20,508 bases of DNA, taken from the NCBI GenBank assembly GCA_900542475.1, contig UQNO01000033.1:1-20508 (forward strand), in the 5' to 3' direction. The first letter of the stretch is position 1, and each line of letters begins with the position of its first letter. This document shows positions 8,870 to 16,669 of this stretch, piece by piece. Position numbers and translations under genes: made by a program. Source of the stretch: an uncultured Bacteroidota bacterium (lineage in GTDB: Bacteria; Bacteroidota; Bacteroidia; Bacteroidales; F082). The notes under the pieces were generated by a model that was not told where the DNA came from, ran no database searches, and saw nothing but the letters and a program-made list of their open reading frames with translations.

Positions 8870-9481
8870 ATGGACAACAAACTTGATATTTTAACAAAAA
8901 AAATCTACGAACAAGGTGTAGAAAAAGCAAATCACGATGCTGCGGAAATCGTGGAAAACGCCAGGAAAGAGGCTGGACAAATTCTCAATAACGCCAAGAA
9001 AGAGGCTGAACGTATTGTAAGTCAAGCCAATAAAGAATCCGAGGAACTTAAAACGAAAGTCAACGCCGACGTGAAGATGGCGGCGACACAAAGCATCGCG
9101 GTCACCAGACAGGAAATAGAGAAGATGGTGGTGACAAGCATAGCCGAGCAAGGTGTGAAAACCTCCCTGTCGTCGGCGGATTTAGTCAAGGAACTACTGA
9201 AAGACATAGTGAAGGCATTCAACCCCGACAATGCGTCACCTGTGGCATTGGAGATGATTCTGCCGGAGGCGATGAAGAAAGAAATGGAACCTTTCGTGAA
9301 AAACGAAATAGGCAAGATGTTCAAAAACGAAGTCGTGGTGACTTTCAACAAGAAACTCGGCGGTGGCTTCAAGGTGGCTCCGAAAGACGGCGGCTACGTT
9401 TTGAACTTCACTGACGAAGAGTTTATGCAACTGATTTCCAACTATCTGCGTCCTTCAACAAAGAAAATATTGTTCGGCTAA
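8870..9481 (+). CDS. V-type ATP synthase/ATPase subunit E
   Basis: This 203-residue protein forms part of the peripheral stalk that holds the catalytic A3B3 head against rotation. The N-terminal 90 residues are a long charged helix with Ala/Glu/Lys heptads (VENARKEAGQILNNAKKEAE), the coiled coil typical of subunit E. The C-terminal globular part ends in NYLRPSTKKILFG. Identity is supported by its position as the first gene of an E-DUF2764-A-B-D-I-K series. It starts 11 bases after the gyrB stop and its TAA overlaps the next ATG by one base (TAATG). No separate promoter is evident in the 11-base gap, so it probably shares the gyrB transcript, although a promoter inside the gyrB coding region cannot be excluded. 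Confidence 0.88.
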   Translation: MDNKLDILTKKIYEQGVEKANHDAAEIVENARKEAGQILNNAKKEAERIVSQANKESEELKTKVNADVKMAATQSIAVTRQEIEKMVVTSIAEQGVKTSLSSADLVKELLKDIVKAFNPDNASPVALEMILPEAMKKEMEPFVKNEIGKMFKNEVVVTFNKKLGGGFKVAPKDGGYVLNFTDEEFMQLISNYLRPSTKKILFG

Positions 9482-10086
9482 TGGATAACTACGTTTATAT
9501 CGTTGCCAGCCTGCCGGGGATAGCGGTGAATTATGACGGCGCGTCTTTCGACTATGCAGCCGTCAAGGAGGATATTGTCGAGCTCCTTTCGGAAAACGAC
9601 TGGAAATTGGTCGAGCTTGTAGAGGAGGGCTTTGACGAGAATACCCTTGACGCTAAATTCTACAGAAAAGCCGCCGAGAGCAAGAACCGCTTCATACGCG
9701 AATATTTCGATTTCGACGGCAGATTGCGTAATATGAAAGTCGGTTATCTGGCAAAACGCCTCGACAAACAAGGTGAACAGTATCTCGTGGAAATGCCAGA
9801 TGCCGATTTTGAAGAGGAAAGTCAGATAAAAGAGATTCTTGCAAATGACGACTTCGTGCTTCGCGAGCAGAAAATGGACGAGCTGAAGTGGGAGAAGGCG
9901 AGCGACATCGCACGAATGGACTACTTTAACATGAACGCCATACTCGCATTCTTGGTGAAAGCCAAGACGGTGCAACGCTGGGCTGAACTCGACAAGGAGA
10001 AAGGCGAGGAGATGTTCAGAAAACTGGTGAAAGAGATACGGGGCACGAGTGCGAATTTGGATTTGAGCAGAGGAGGAAAGGTATAG
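9481..10086 (+). CDS. DUF2764 family protein, V-ATPase operon component
   Basis: This 201-residue protein starts MDNYVYIVASLPGIAV, as in the DUF2764 proteins found between subunits E and A in V-ATPase operons of Bacteroidetes, spirochaetes and chlamydiae. It is soluble, acidic and mostly helical, with no membrane segment or signal peptide. These operons lack a recognisable subunit C, so DUF2764 has been thought to stand in for the C/d-type central-stalk linker to the K ring; that role is not shown by this sequence. Its ATG overlaps the stop of subunit E. Its TAG stop (10084-10086) lies inside the first operator-like repeat of the inserted segment, so the insertion begins exactly at the end of this gene. 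Confidence 0.82.
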   Translation: MDNYVYIVASLPGIAVNYDGASFDYAAVKEDIVELLSENDWKLVELVEEGFDENTLDAKFYRKAAESKNRFIREYFDFDGRLRNMKVGYLAKRLDKQGEQYLVEMPDADFEEESQIKEILANDDFVLREQKMDELKWEKASDIARMDYFNMNAILAFLVKAKTVQRWAELDKEKGEEMFRKLVKEIRGTSANLDLSRGGKV

Positions 10087-10130
10087 GTAAAAACACCTAT
10101 ATTTGCAAATTATAGGTAAAAAAGGCTATA
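10082..10130 (+). promoter_or_regulatory. Two operator-like repeats around a promoter box
   Basis: Two 20-bp sites start 29 bp apart. Site 1 (10082-10101) is a perfect 7-bp inverted repeat, TATAGGT-N6-ACCTATA. Site 2 (10111-10130) is TATAGGT-N6-GGCTATA, the same with two changes; both begin with TATAGGTAAAAA. An exact -7 element, TATATTTG (10098-10105), overlaps the right half of site 1. The predicted transcript would start near 10112, so site 2 makes up nearly the whole leader before the ATG at 10133. Three helical turns between the sites suits a dimeric regulator binding one face of the DNA. Autoregulation or an antitoxin-like repressor is inference. Confidence 0.55.
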
Positions 10131-10132
10131 AA

Positions 10133-10543
10133 ATGGCAAGAGCAACAATTTCAGCGGACAGCGTTGCTTCCACTGCATTAAGTGTAGAGGAACTGACGTA
10201 TTTGCAATCAGAGATTCGCCGATTCGTTGAAACTCTTTCGGAAAAATCGGAAGGAAAGAATTGGGGGCGATTGTTCAAGGGCGATTCGGTGGAGATTTTT
10301 TTGCTCGACCCACATGAAGCATTAAGAACTGCGTTGTTGCTGAAAACCTTGGTGAAAAAGAACGCCTTGAAAAATGATGTTGATGCCAAACGCAATTTGT
10401 TTAGGAGATTTGGGGTTAGAATAGCTATTGGTATAGGTGAGATGCGCATGGCGGATAAAGACGCTGACATTTTGGATGGTGAAGCTATTTATTATTCAGG
10501 AAGAGCATTGGTGTTACTAATTAAGTCAAAAATAATGAATTAA
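10133..10543 (+). CDS. SatD-like / nucleotidyl-cyclase-fold protein, shortened
   Basis: From the ATG at 10133 the protein has 136 residues. It begins ISADSVASTALSVEEL, then WGRLFKGDSVEIFL, PHEALRTALLLKTL, VRIAIGIGEMR and DGEAIYYSGRAL. This order (a D-x-x-x-ST start, a KGD strand, a helix rich in AL, and an xRIAIGIGE strand) is that of Bacteroidales SatD-like proteins with a class III cyclase-type fold; the assignment is from memory of the family. Relatives usually run on for another 60 or more residues after the SGR motif, often into a helix-turn-helix, so this copy seems cut short by unrelated sequence (LVLLIKSKIMN). The upstream TTG start at 10103 lies inside the promoter box and was rejected. 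Function is unknown; a regulatory role is possible. The gene interrupts the V-ATPase operon. Confidence 0.55.
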   Translation: MARATISADSVASTALSVEELTYLQSEIRRFVETLSEKSEGKNWGRLFKGDSVEIFLLDPHEALRTALLLKTLVKKNALKNDVDAKRNLFRRFGVRIAIGIGEMRMADKDADILDGEAIYYSGRALVLLIKSKIMN

Positions 10544-10557
10544 TACATAAATGTTGA

Positions 10558-10932
10558 ATGATAATGCAATATACAGACATGACATATTCAGTGAGTGAGA
10601 CCATTGATAACATTGATAAGATTTTGGCGTACATGAAAGATTGTTTAGGTAGTGTGAAGTTGGATATTGAGAAAAAAAAGCCATTCGATCTTGTTAGTTT
10701 TGCATCATATTCAAAGTTGTTTTTCAAAGAGGTTAATAGATTGCCAGATTGTTTTTATGGTAATGAGGATAATTTGTTAGATATAGATGAAATAATAGGT
10801 TTAAGCACAAGGTCTTCGTATAGATATACTACCGCAATTATTAGCGGTAGTAGTCATGCAAAAAAGATTGCTCAAGACTATTTTAAAAAATATGAGGGTT
10901 TAGTAGAAAAATCCATATCATATATCAAATAG
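10558..10932 (+). CDS. Unrecognised 124-residue protein in the AT-rich insertion
   Basis: I do not recognise this protein. It is soluble, has no signal peptide or membrane segment, and looks mostly helical: an N-terminal amphipathic stretch (VSETIDNIDKILAYMKDCL), a middle part with FDLVSFASYSKLFFKEVN, and a C-terminal helix KIAQDYFKKYEGLVEKS. Starts at 10558, 10564 and 10579 are all possible. The DNA is AT-rich: line 10681-10740 has 18 G/C of 60, against about 36 of 60 in the subunit A gene at 12121-12180. Together with its place inside a normally continuous operon, this suggests acquired DNA. It starts 14 bases after the SatD-like stop, so the two may be one transcript. A short inverted repeat (10827-10852) lies inside it. 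Confidence 0.5.
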   Translation: MIMQYTDMTYSVSETIDNIDKILAYMKDCLGSVKLDIEKKKPFDLVSFASYSKLFFKEVNRLPDCFYGNEDNLLDIDEIIGLSTRSSYRYTTAIISGSSHAKKIAQDYFKKYEGLVEKSISYIK

Positions 10933-10937
10933 ACGGA

Positions 10938-11030
10938 ATGGATTTTACAACAAAAGAAGATAATGGTGCAGAAGAGGTCGCACAAGACTTTCTAAACCAT
11001 CTTAATAGATACAGGAATCTTGTTAATTAG
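10938..11030 (+). CDS. Small 30-codon ORF, possibly the remnant of a second copy
   Basis: The ORF encodes 30 residues ending EEVAQDFLNHLNRYRNLVN. Its C-terminal half weakly echoes the end of the preceding protein (KIAQDYFKKYEGLVE), sharing the AQD-aromatic motif and LV, and the DNA shares GCnCAAGACT. It may be the leftover tail of a duplicated gene or a chance ORF. No ribosome-binding motif is visible. Low confidence. Confidence 0.2.
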   Translation: MDFTTKEDNGAEEVAQDFLNHLNRYRNLVN

Positions 11031-11127
11031 AATAGAGGCAACAGACAATAATAATCAAACAATAGATTATATATCAAATCTTTAATGATTAAGTCTTGAA
11101 ATTTTGAAATTTGAAATATAAACAATA
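11031..11127. other. AT-rich spacer before the V-ATPase subunit A gene
   Basis: These 97 bases are very AT-rich. There is an A-rich leader directly before the ATG and a repeated GAAATTTGAAAT-like run, but no exact TAnnTTTG box and no terminator. Transcription of subunit A probably comes from upstream (gyrB or the inserted promoter), or from a weak promoter I cannot identify. Confidence 0.4.
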
Positions 11128-12876
11128 ATGAAAACAACAGGAAAAGTTACAGGAATCATCTCCAACTTGGTGACCGTCGATGTTGACGGTCCTGTGGCAC
11201 AGAATGAGATCTGCTTCATCGACCTTGACGGTGTCAGGCTGATGGCGGAGGTCATCAAGGTGAACGGGAACAAAGCCTCGGTGCAGGTGTATGAAAGCAC
11301 TCGCGGACTGACGATAGGCAACAAGGTGGAGTTTCAGGGCTACATGCTTGAGGTAACCTTGGGACCGGGTCTGCTCTCAAGCAATTTCGATGGCTTGCAG
11401 AATAACCTCGCCACTATGGAAGATGTCTTCCTTAAGAGAGGCGAATACACCAAGCCGTTGGACGAGAATAAGTTATGGGACTTTACGCCTATGGCCAAGG
11501 TCGGCGACCAGGTGGTTGCCGCCGATTGGCTTGGTGAGGTGAAAGAAGGCTGGCTGCCTCATAAAATCATGGTGCCGTTCAGCTTTGAAGGCACTTACAC
11601 CGTGAAAAAGGTCGCCGATGCCGGTCAATACAAAATCACTGATACCATCGCGGTCTTGACAAACGCCGAAGGCGAAGATGTCAACGTGACGATGACACAG
11701 AAATGGCCGGTCAAGGTTGCTGTCGGTGGCTATGTGGAGAAACCGCGTCCGTTCAAGGTGATGGAGACAGGTGTGCGTTGCATCGACACGCTCAATCCTA
11801 TCGCGGAAGGCGGCACGGGCTTCATTCCAGGTCCTTTCGGCTGCGGCAAGACAGTGCTTCAACATGCACTCGCCGAGCAAGCCGACGCCGATGTCATCAT
11901 CATGGCGGCATGCGGCGAACGCGCCAACGAGGTCGTGGAGATATTCACCGAGTTCCCGGAACTCAAAGACAAACATACAGGACGCAGTCTGATGGAGCGT
12001 ACCATCATCATCTGCAACACTTCCAACATGCCGGTGGCTGCCCGCGAGGCTTCGGTGTACACCGCCATGACCCTCGGCGAATACTACCGCGCCATGGGTA
12101 TGAAGGTGCTGCTCCTCGCCGACTCTACATCGCGCTGGGCACAGGCTCTGCGCGAGATGAGTAACCGCCTGGAGGAACTTCCCGGTCAGGACGGCTTCCC
12201 CGTTGACCTCTCGGCAATCATCTCGAGCTTCTATGCGCGCGCTGGATTCGTGAAACTCAACAACGGAGCCACAGGCTCGATAACATTCATCGGAACAGTG
12301 TCGCCCGCCGGAGGCAACCTGAAAGAACCAGTCACCGAGTCAACAAAGAAAGCGGCACGCTGCTTCTACGGACTCTCGCAAAACCGCGCGGATAAAAAAC
12401 GTTATCCGGCTGTCGATCCCGTTGACTCATATTCAAAATATCTCGAATATCCGGAAATCATAGAATATCTCGACAATAAGATTGAAAAAGGCTGGGTTGA
12501 CAAGGTCGTTAAAACCAAATATATCATCCGTAAAGGAAAAGACGCCTACGAGCAAATCAACATTTTGGGCGACGACGGAGTGCCGATGTCGTACCATGAG
12601 CAATATTGGAAGTCGGAACTCGTCGATTTCGTGATTTTACAACAGGACGCATTCGACGATATTGACGGCTCCACACCGCTCGAACGTCAGAAATTCATGC
12701 TCGACATTGTGCTCGACATCTGCGACCGCTCGTTCAAATTCGACAACTTCGAGGAATGCACCACGTATTTCAAGAATTTGATCAACACCTGCCGTCAGAT
12801 GAACTATTCGGAATACAAGTCGGAGCAATTTGAAAAATATCTTGGACAGTTAAAGGAGGAACTTAAACATGAGTGA
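11128..12876 (+). CDS. V-type ATPase catalytic subunit A
   Basis: This 582-residue subunit hydrolyses or makes ATP in the A3B3 head. The N-terminal beta-barrel is followed by the long non-homologous insert typical of A subunits (about residues 115-190, including VGDQVVAADWLGEV). The P-loop is GPFGCGKT (235-242), and the catalytic glutamate is in CGERANE (E264 in GER). SRWAQALREMSNRLEELPGQ and PAGGNLKEPVTEST are further family signatures. The length is normal. It is separated from the DUF2764 gene by the AT-rich insertion but overlaps the subunit B gene by 8 bases, with an AGGAGG motif (12854-12859) inside its own end serving B. The protein itself looks fully intact. Confidence 0.96.
   Translation: MKTTGKVTGIISNLVTVDVDGPVAQNEICFIDLDGVRLMAEVIKVNGNKASVQVYESTRGLTIGNKVEFQGYMLEVTLGPGLLSSNFDGLQNNLATMEDVFLKRGEYTKPLDENKLWDFTPMAKVGDQVVAADWLGEVKEGWLPHKIMVPFSFEGTYTVKKVADAGQYKITDTIAVLTNAEGEDVNVTMTQKWPVKVAVGGYVEKPRPFKVMETGVRCIDTLNPIAEGGTGFIPGPFGCGKTVLQHALAEQADADVIIMAACGERANEVVEIFTEFPELKDKHTGRSLMERTIIICNTSNMPVAAREASVYTAMTLGEYYRAMGMKVLLLADSTSRWAQALREMSNRLEELPGQDGFPVDLSAIISSFYARAGFVKLNNGATGSITFIGTVSPAGGNLKEPVTESTKKAARCFYGLSQNRADKKRYPAVDPVDSYSKYLEYPEIIEYLDNKIEKGWVDKVVKTKYIIRKGKDAYEQINILGDDGVPMSYHEQYWKSELVDFVILQQDAFDDIDGSTPLERQKFMLDIVLDICDRSFKFDNFEECTTYFKNLINTCRQMNYSEYKSEQFEKYLGQLKEELKHE
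12854..12859 (+). promoter_or_regulatory. Shine-Dalgarno motif for subunit B
   Basis: AGGAGG lies nine bases before the ATG at 12869, inside the end of the subunit A gene. Such motifs are rare in Bacteroidetes and here sit at an overlapping gene junction, where re-initiation after the upstream stop is likely. Confidence 0.5.
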
Positions 12877-14191
12877 AAAAGCTTTTCAACGTATATATAC
12901 CAAGCTGACCGCTATTACCAAGGCGACAGTAACCCTTGAGGCTCAAGGTGTTGCCAATGACGAGCTTGCTCTTGTGGCAGGTCGTTTGGCTCAAGTTGTG
13001 AAAATCAAGGACAAGAATGTGACCTTGCAGGTGTTCGGCGGCACAGAAGATATTCCAACCAACGCCGAGGTGACTTTCTTTGGCGAGCCGCCGTCACTGA
13101 ATGTCGGCGACGACCTCGCCGGTCGTTTCTTCAATGCTTACGGCGAGCCTATCGACGGCGGCCCGGCAGTGGAGGGCGAGAAACGTCAAATCGGAGGTCC
13201 TTCGGTGAACCCCTATAAACGTCGCCAGCCGTCACAGCTGATACCTACAGGTATCGCAGGCATTGACTTGAACAATACACTGGTGTCGGGACAGAAGATT
13301 CCTTTCTTCGCCGACCCCGACCAGCCATATAACCAGGTGATGAGCATGGTGGCTCTCCGCGCCGACGTCGATAAGATTATCCTCGGCGGCATGGGCTTGA
13401 CTAACGACGACTATCTGTTTTTCAAGAACCAGTTCGAGAGCGCAGGCGCTTTGCACAAGATTATCAGCTTCGTGAATACCACCGACCAGCCGCCTGTCGA
13501 GCGTCTGCTTATCCCAGACATGGCTCTGACAGCCGCCGAGTATTTCGCTGTCGATAAAAACGAGAAAGTTCTTGTGCTTCTTACAGATATGACGCTTTAC
13601 GCCGATGCCTTGAGCATAGTGTCGAACCGTATGGACCAGATTCCATCGAAAGATTCCATGCCAGGCTCCTTGTATTCAGACTTGGCGAAGATTTACGAGA
13701 AGGCAGTGCAGCTTCCTGACGGCGGCTCCATCACCATCATCGCAGTGACAACCTTGAACGACGGCGATATCACACACGCTATCCCTGACAACACAGGCTA
13801 TATCACCGAAGGACAGCTGTTCCTGCGCGCTGACGCCGATTCCGGTAAGGTCATCGTTGACCCGTTCCGCTCGCTGTCTCGTCTGAAACAACTGGTGCAG
13901 AACAAGAAAACACGTGAAGACCACAGCGCGGTGATGAACACGTCGGTTCGTCTCTACGCCGATGCCGCCAACGCAAAGACAAAACTCGAAAACGGCTTCG
14001 ACTTGAGCGACTACGACCTGCGCTGCCTCGACTATGCCAAAGAGTACGCCACCAGACTGCTCGCCATCGATGTCAATATCCCTATCGACGAGATGCTCGA
14101 CACCGCATGGGAACTGTTCGGCAAGTACTTCACCAAGGCGGAGACAGGTCTGAAAGAGAAATTAATTGAAAAATATTGGAAAGAAAAATAA
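12869..14191 (+). CDS. V-type ATPase subunit B (nucleotide-binding, non-catalytic)
   Basis: This 440-residue protein alternates with A in the catalytic head. It begins with the small beta-barrel (KAFQRIYTKLTAITKATVTLEA). The central alpha/beta domain has the B-type degenerate P-loop region (SGQKIPFFADPDQPYN) without GKT. LTDMTLYADALSIVSNRMDQIPSKDSMPGSLYSDLAKIYE, RAD-x-D-SGKV and FRSLSRLKQL are typical B subunit segments. The C-terminal helical bundle ends in FGKYFTKAETGLKEKLIEKYW. The length is as expected for Bacteroidetes. It starts within the last codons of A (8-base overlap) and is followed after 6 bases by subunit D. Confidence 0.95.
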   Translation: MSEKAFQRIYTKLTAITKATVTLEAQGVANDELALVAGRLAQVVKIKDKNVTLQVFGGTEDIPTNAEVTFFGEPPSLNVGDDLAGRFFNAYGEPIDGGPAVEGEKRQIGGPSVNPYKRRQPSQLIPTGIAGIDLNNTLVSGQKIPFFADPDQPYNQVMSMVALRADVDKIILGGMGLTNDDYLFFKNQFESAGALHKIISFVNTTDQPPVERLLIPDMALTAAEYFAVDKNEKVLVLLTDMTLYADALSIVSNRMDQIPSKDSMPGSLYSDLAKIYEKAVQLPDGGSITIIAVTTLNDGDITHAIPDNTGYITEGQLFLRADADSGKVIVDPFRSLSRLKQLVQNKKTREDHSAVMNTSVRLYADAANAKTKLENGFDLSDYDLRCLDYAKEYATRLLAIDVNIPIDEMLDTAWELFGKYFTKAETGLKEKLIEKYWKEK

Positions 14192-14197
14192 TAAGTC

Positions 14198-14812
14198 ATG
14201 GCAATCAAATTCCAATATAACAAGACTTCGCTGAACGAGCTTAACAAGCAACTCAAGACACGTACACGCGCCTTGCCCACGCTGAAAAGCAAAGAGAGCG
14301 CACTGCGCCTTGAGGTGAAAAAAGCCAAAAAGCATTCGGAGAGCCTTGTAGAACAGTTAGAGACCGAACTCAAATCATACGAGTATATGGTCCGCCTTTG
14401 GAATGAGTTTGAGCCGGGACTGATAGCAGTGACCGATGTGAAACTGAAGACCGTCAAGGTGGCGGGAGTGCCGGTGCCGGCATTGGAAGAGGTGCTGTAC
14501 GATGTGAAAGACATCAACCTCTTCACCAAGCCCATGTGGTACGCCGACGGCGTGCAAATCTTGAAAAACCTGGCGCAGTTAGGCATCGAGTCGGAGGTAT
14601 ATACCGAGGTGAGCCGCGTGCTGGATTACCAACGTAAGAAGACTACCCAAAAAGTCAACCTTTACGAAAAAGTGCAAATCCCCGGCTATAACGAAGCTAT
14701 CCGTAAAATAAAACGATTTATGGAAGACGAGGAGAACCTTTCCAAGGCATCTCAAAAAATCGTGAAAAACAAACACATTCTCGAAGAAGAGGAGGCAGAT
14801 TATGGTAACTGA
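14198..14812 (+). CDS. V-type ATPase subunit D (central rotor shaft)
   Basis: This 204-residue protein has two long helices that form the rotating antiparallel coiled coil inside the A3B3 head. The N-terminal helix starts FQYNKTSLNELNKQLKTRTRALPTLKSKESALRLEVKKA. The C-terminal helix covers VSRVLDYQRKKTTQKVNLYEKVQIPGYNEAIRKIKRFMEDEE. This is the usual D arrangement, with a short globular middle. It lies between B and I in the conserved order. Its end, EEEEADYGN, is rich in GAG/GAA codons that also supply an AGGAGG (14790-14795) in front of subunit I. It overlaps that gene by 11 bases. Confidence 0.93.
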   Translation: MAIKFQYNKTSLNELNKQLKTRTRALPTLKSKESALRLEVKKAKKHSESLVEQLETELKSYEYMVRLWNEFEPGLIAVTDVKLKTVKVAGVPVPALEEVLYDVKDINLFTKPMWYADGVQILKNLAQLGIESEVYTEVSRVLDYQRKKTTQKVNLYEKVQIPGYNEAIRKIKRFMEDEENLSKASQKIVKNKHILEEEEADYGN

Positions 14813-16580
14813 AATGACAAAATATAATTTCATCTTGCTGAACGGCGATGTGGAAACGTTCCTCAAAAAATTACAGGACGTTGGTGTGGTTGACATCACA
14901 CGCTCCATCAAACCGGTGGATGAGAAGTCGGAAGACCTGTCGTCACGAGCAGGCGTTTACCGTAAAGCCTTGAAATTGCTGAAAGACGTGACACCTGCCG
15001 AGTTCGCCGACAAGACATACGGCGATATCGCCGACAGCGTCATAGAAACTGTCAATGAAATTGAAATGGCTTACAGTCAGCTGTCTCAACTTTATAAAGA
15101 CCTCGAAGAGCGTAAACCCTGGGGCGGCTTCGATAGTGAAAACTTCAGAAAATTGGAGGAACGCGGACTGAAACTGCACTTCTACAAGGTGAAAACCTCA
15201 AATTTAAAGCCTGAATGGAAAGAGGACTATGCTCTCGAAGAAATCTCATCTGACGGAACAACAACATATTTCGTGGTCGTTTCAGATGATGAGAATTACG
15301 ACTTCCCTTTAAAGGAAATGCCCGCTTTATATAACGATTTTAAATCTGTTGAAAAAGAAATCGAGAAACTGAATTATGAAATCGAGAAGAAACATCGTCG
15401 CCTGGCGGAACTGAAATGTCATGAAAAAGACATTCAGAAAGGGTTGGAGAAGACCGTGATGAAACTCGATTTACACTTGGCGCATGCCTCCGGAACGAAG
15501 GCTGCCGATGACTATATCACTGTGTTCGAGGGTTTCGCTCCAACAGAGAATGAGAAGGCACTTGAAGAGATGCTCGACAAAGACGAGGTGCTTTATCTCG
15601 TTGACAAGGCGAAGGTGGAAGATAATCCTCCTATCAAGTTGAAAAACAACAAGTTCGTTTCGATGTTCGAGATTCTCACCGATATGTACGGTCGTCCTAA
15701 ATACAACGAGTTCGACCCGACGGTGTGGATTTCCATATTCTTCATGCTGTTCTTCGCCTTCTGTATGGGTGATGCCGGTTATGGCTTGATACTCATACTG
15801 TTGGGACTTGGTTTGAAGAAGGTGATGCCGGCGATAGCGCCTCTTGGTGTTACCCTGGGTGTTGCCACAACAGTAATCGGCTTGCTGTTTCACACTTTCT
15901 TCTCGACAGATATGCTTACCTGGACATGTATTCCTGATGTCGTGAAGAAATGTATGCTTCCTTCGCAGATAGCAGGTTTCGACGGCACGATGGTGCTTGC
16001 CATCATCGTTGGTGTCGTGCATATTTGTCTCGCGATGGTTGTGAAGACATATCAAACCACAAGAGTCAAAGGCTTTGCCAATTCGCTCGGCACGTGGGGC
16101 TGGACGCTGCTTATCGTTGGCGGTGTCGTCGCCGGCGGCCTCGCATTCATAGGCGTGATGAACGATGCCGTGACGAAGTGGGTCGTCATCGTGATAGGAA
16201 TACTGTCGGCTTTGGGAATATTCTTCCTGAACGACCTGCATCGAAATCCGTTGGCGAACATCGGTTCGGGATTGTGGGAGACATACAATACCGCGACAGG
16301 CTTGCTTGGCGATGTGTTGAGTTATCTCCGTCTGTATGCTCTCGGATTGGCAGGAGCCAAACTCGGCGAGGCTTTCAACGCAATTGGCCTTCAGGCGCTT
16401 GGCGACGGCGGCGCAGGCTGGATATGGTTTGTTCTCATCGTGGTGATAGGTCATACTCTGAACGTGGCGATGTGCGTGCTCGGCGCATTCGTGCATCCGT
16501 TGCGACTCAATTTCCTTGAGTTTTTCAAAAATTCAGGATATGAAGGCTCTGGAAGGAGATATAATCCGTTGAAAAGTTAA
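14802..16580 (+). CDS. V-type ATPase subunit I (membrane stator, a-subunit)
   Basis: This 592-residue subunit has a cytoplasmic N-terminal half of about 300 residues with coiled coils (SVEKEIEKLNYEIEKKHRRLAELK). A membrane half follows from about residue 305 with roughly seven or eight hydrophobic helices, starting WISIFFMLFFAFCMGDAGYGL. The half-channel helix LSYLRLYALGLAGAKLGEAF carries the conserved arginine, R510, that faces the ion-binding glutamate of the K ring. The end is FVHPLRLNFLEFFKNSGYEGSGRRYNPL, typical of bacterial subunit I. AGGAGG lies six bases before the ATG at 14802; a second ATG at 14814 is possible. Together with K it moves ions across the inner membrane. Confidence 0.95.
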   Translation: MVTEMTKYNFILLNGDVETFLKKLQDVGVVDITRSIKPVDEKSEDLSSRAGVYRKALKLLKDVTPAEFADKTYGDIADSVIETVNEIEMAYSQLSQLYKDLEERKPWGGFDSENFRKLEERGLKLHFYKVKTSNLKPEWKEDYALEEISSDGTTTYFVVVSDDENYDFPLKEMPALYNDFKSVEKEIEKLNYEIEKKHRRLAELKCHEKDIQKGLEKTVMKLDLHLAHASGTKAADDYITVFEGFAPTENEKALEEMLDKDEVLYLVDKAKVEDNPPIKLKNNKFVSMFEILTDMYGRPKYNEFDPTVWISIFFMLFFAFCMGDAGYGLILILLGLGLKKVMPAIAPLGVTLGVATTVIGLLFHTFFSTDMLTWTCIPDVVKKCMLPSQIAGFDGTMVLAIIVGVVHICLAMVVKTYQTTRVKGFANSLGTWGWTLLIVGGVVAGGLAFIGVMNDAVTKWVVIVIGILSALGIFFLNDLHRNPLANIGSGLWETYNTATGLLGDVLSYLRLYALGLAGAKLGEAFNAIGLQALGDGGAGWIWFVLIVVIGHTLNVAMCVLGAFVHPLRLNFLEFFKNSGYEGSGRRYNPLKS

Positions 16581-16669
16581 GCGGTTCGCGAAAAGATAAA
16601 CAAGACTCCACAGGAGCGAAGATAAAAAATAGTAATCAACAAAGTATTAAACAAATAAAATTTAAAAAC

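Noticed and set aside
10103..10132. TTG start for the SatD-like protein
   Set aside because: The TTG is part of the -7 box TATATTTG; the ATG at 10133 starts the conserved part of the protein.
11031..11127. Promoter directly before subunit A
   Set aside because: There are GAAATTTTG-like runs but no exact TAnnTTTG with a spaced TTTG, so I do not call it.
15471..16496. 341-codon open frame opposite the subunit I gene
   Set aside because: It is antisense to a highly conserved gene, is rich in His/Arg/Cys as expected from a shadow frame, and shows no family motif.
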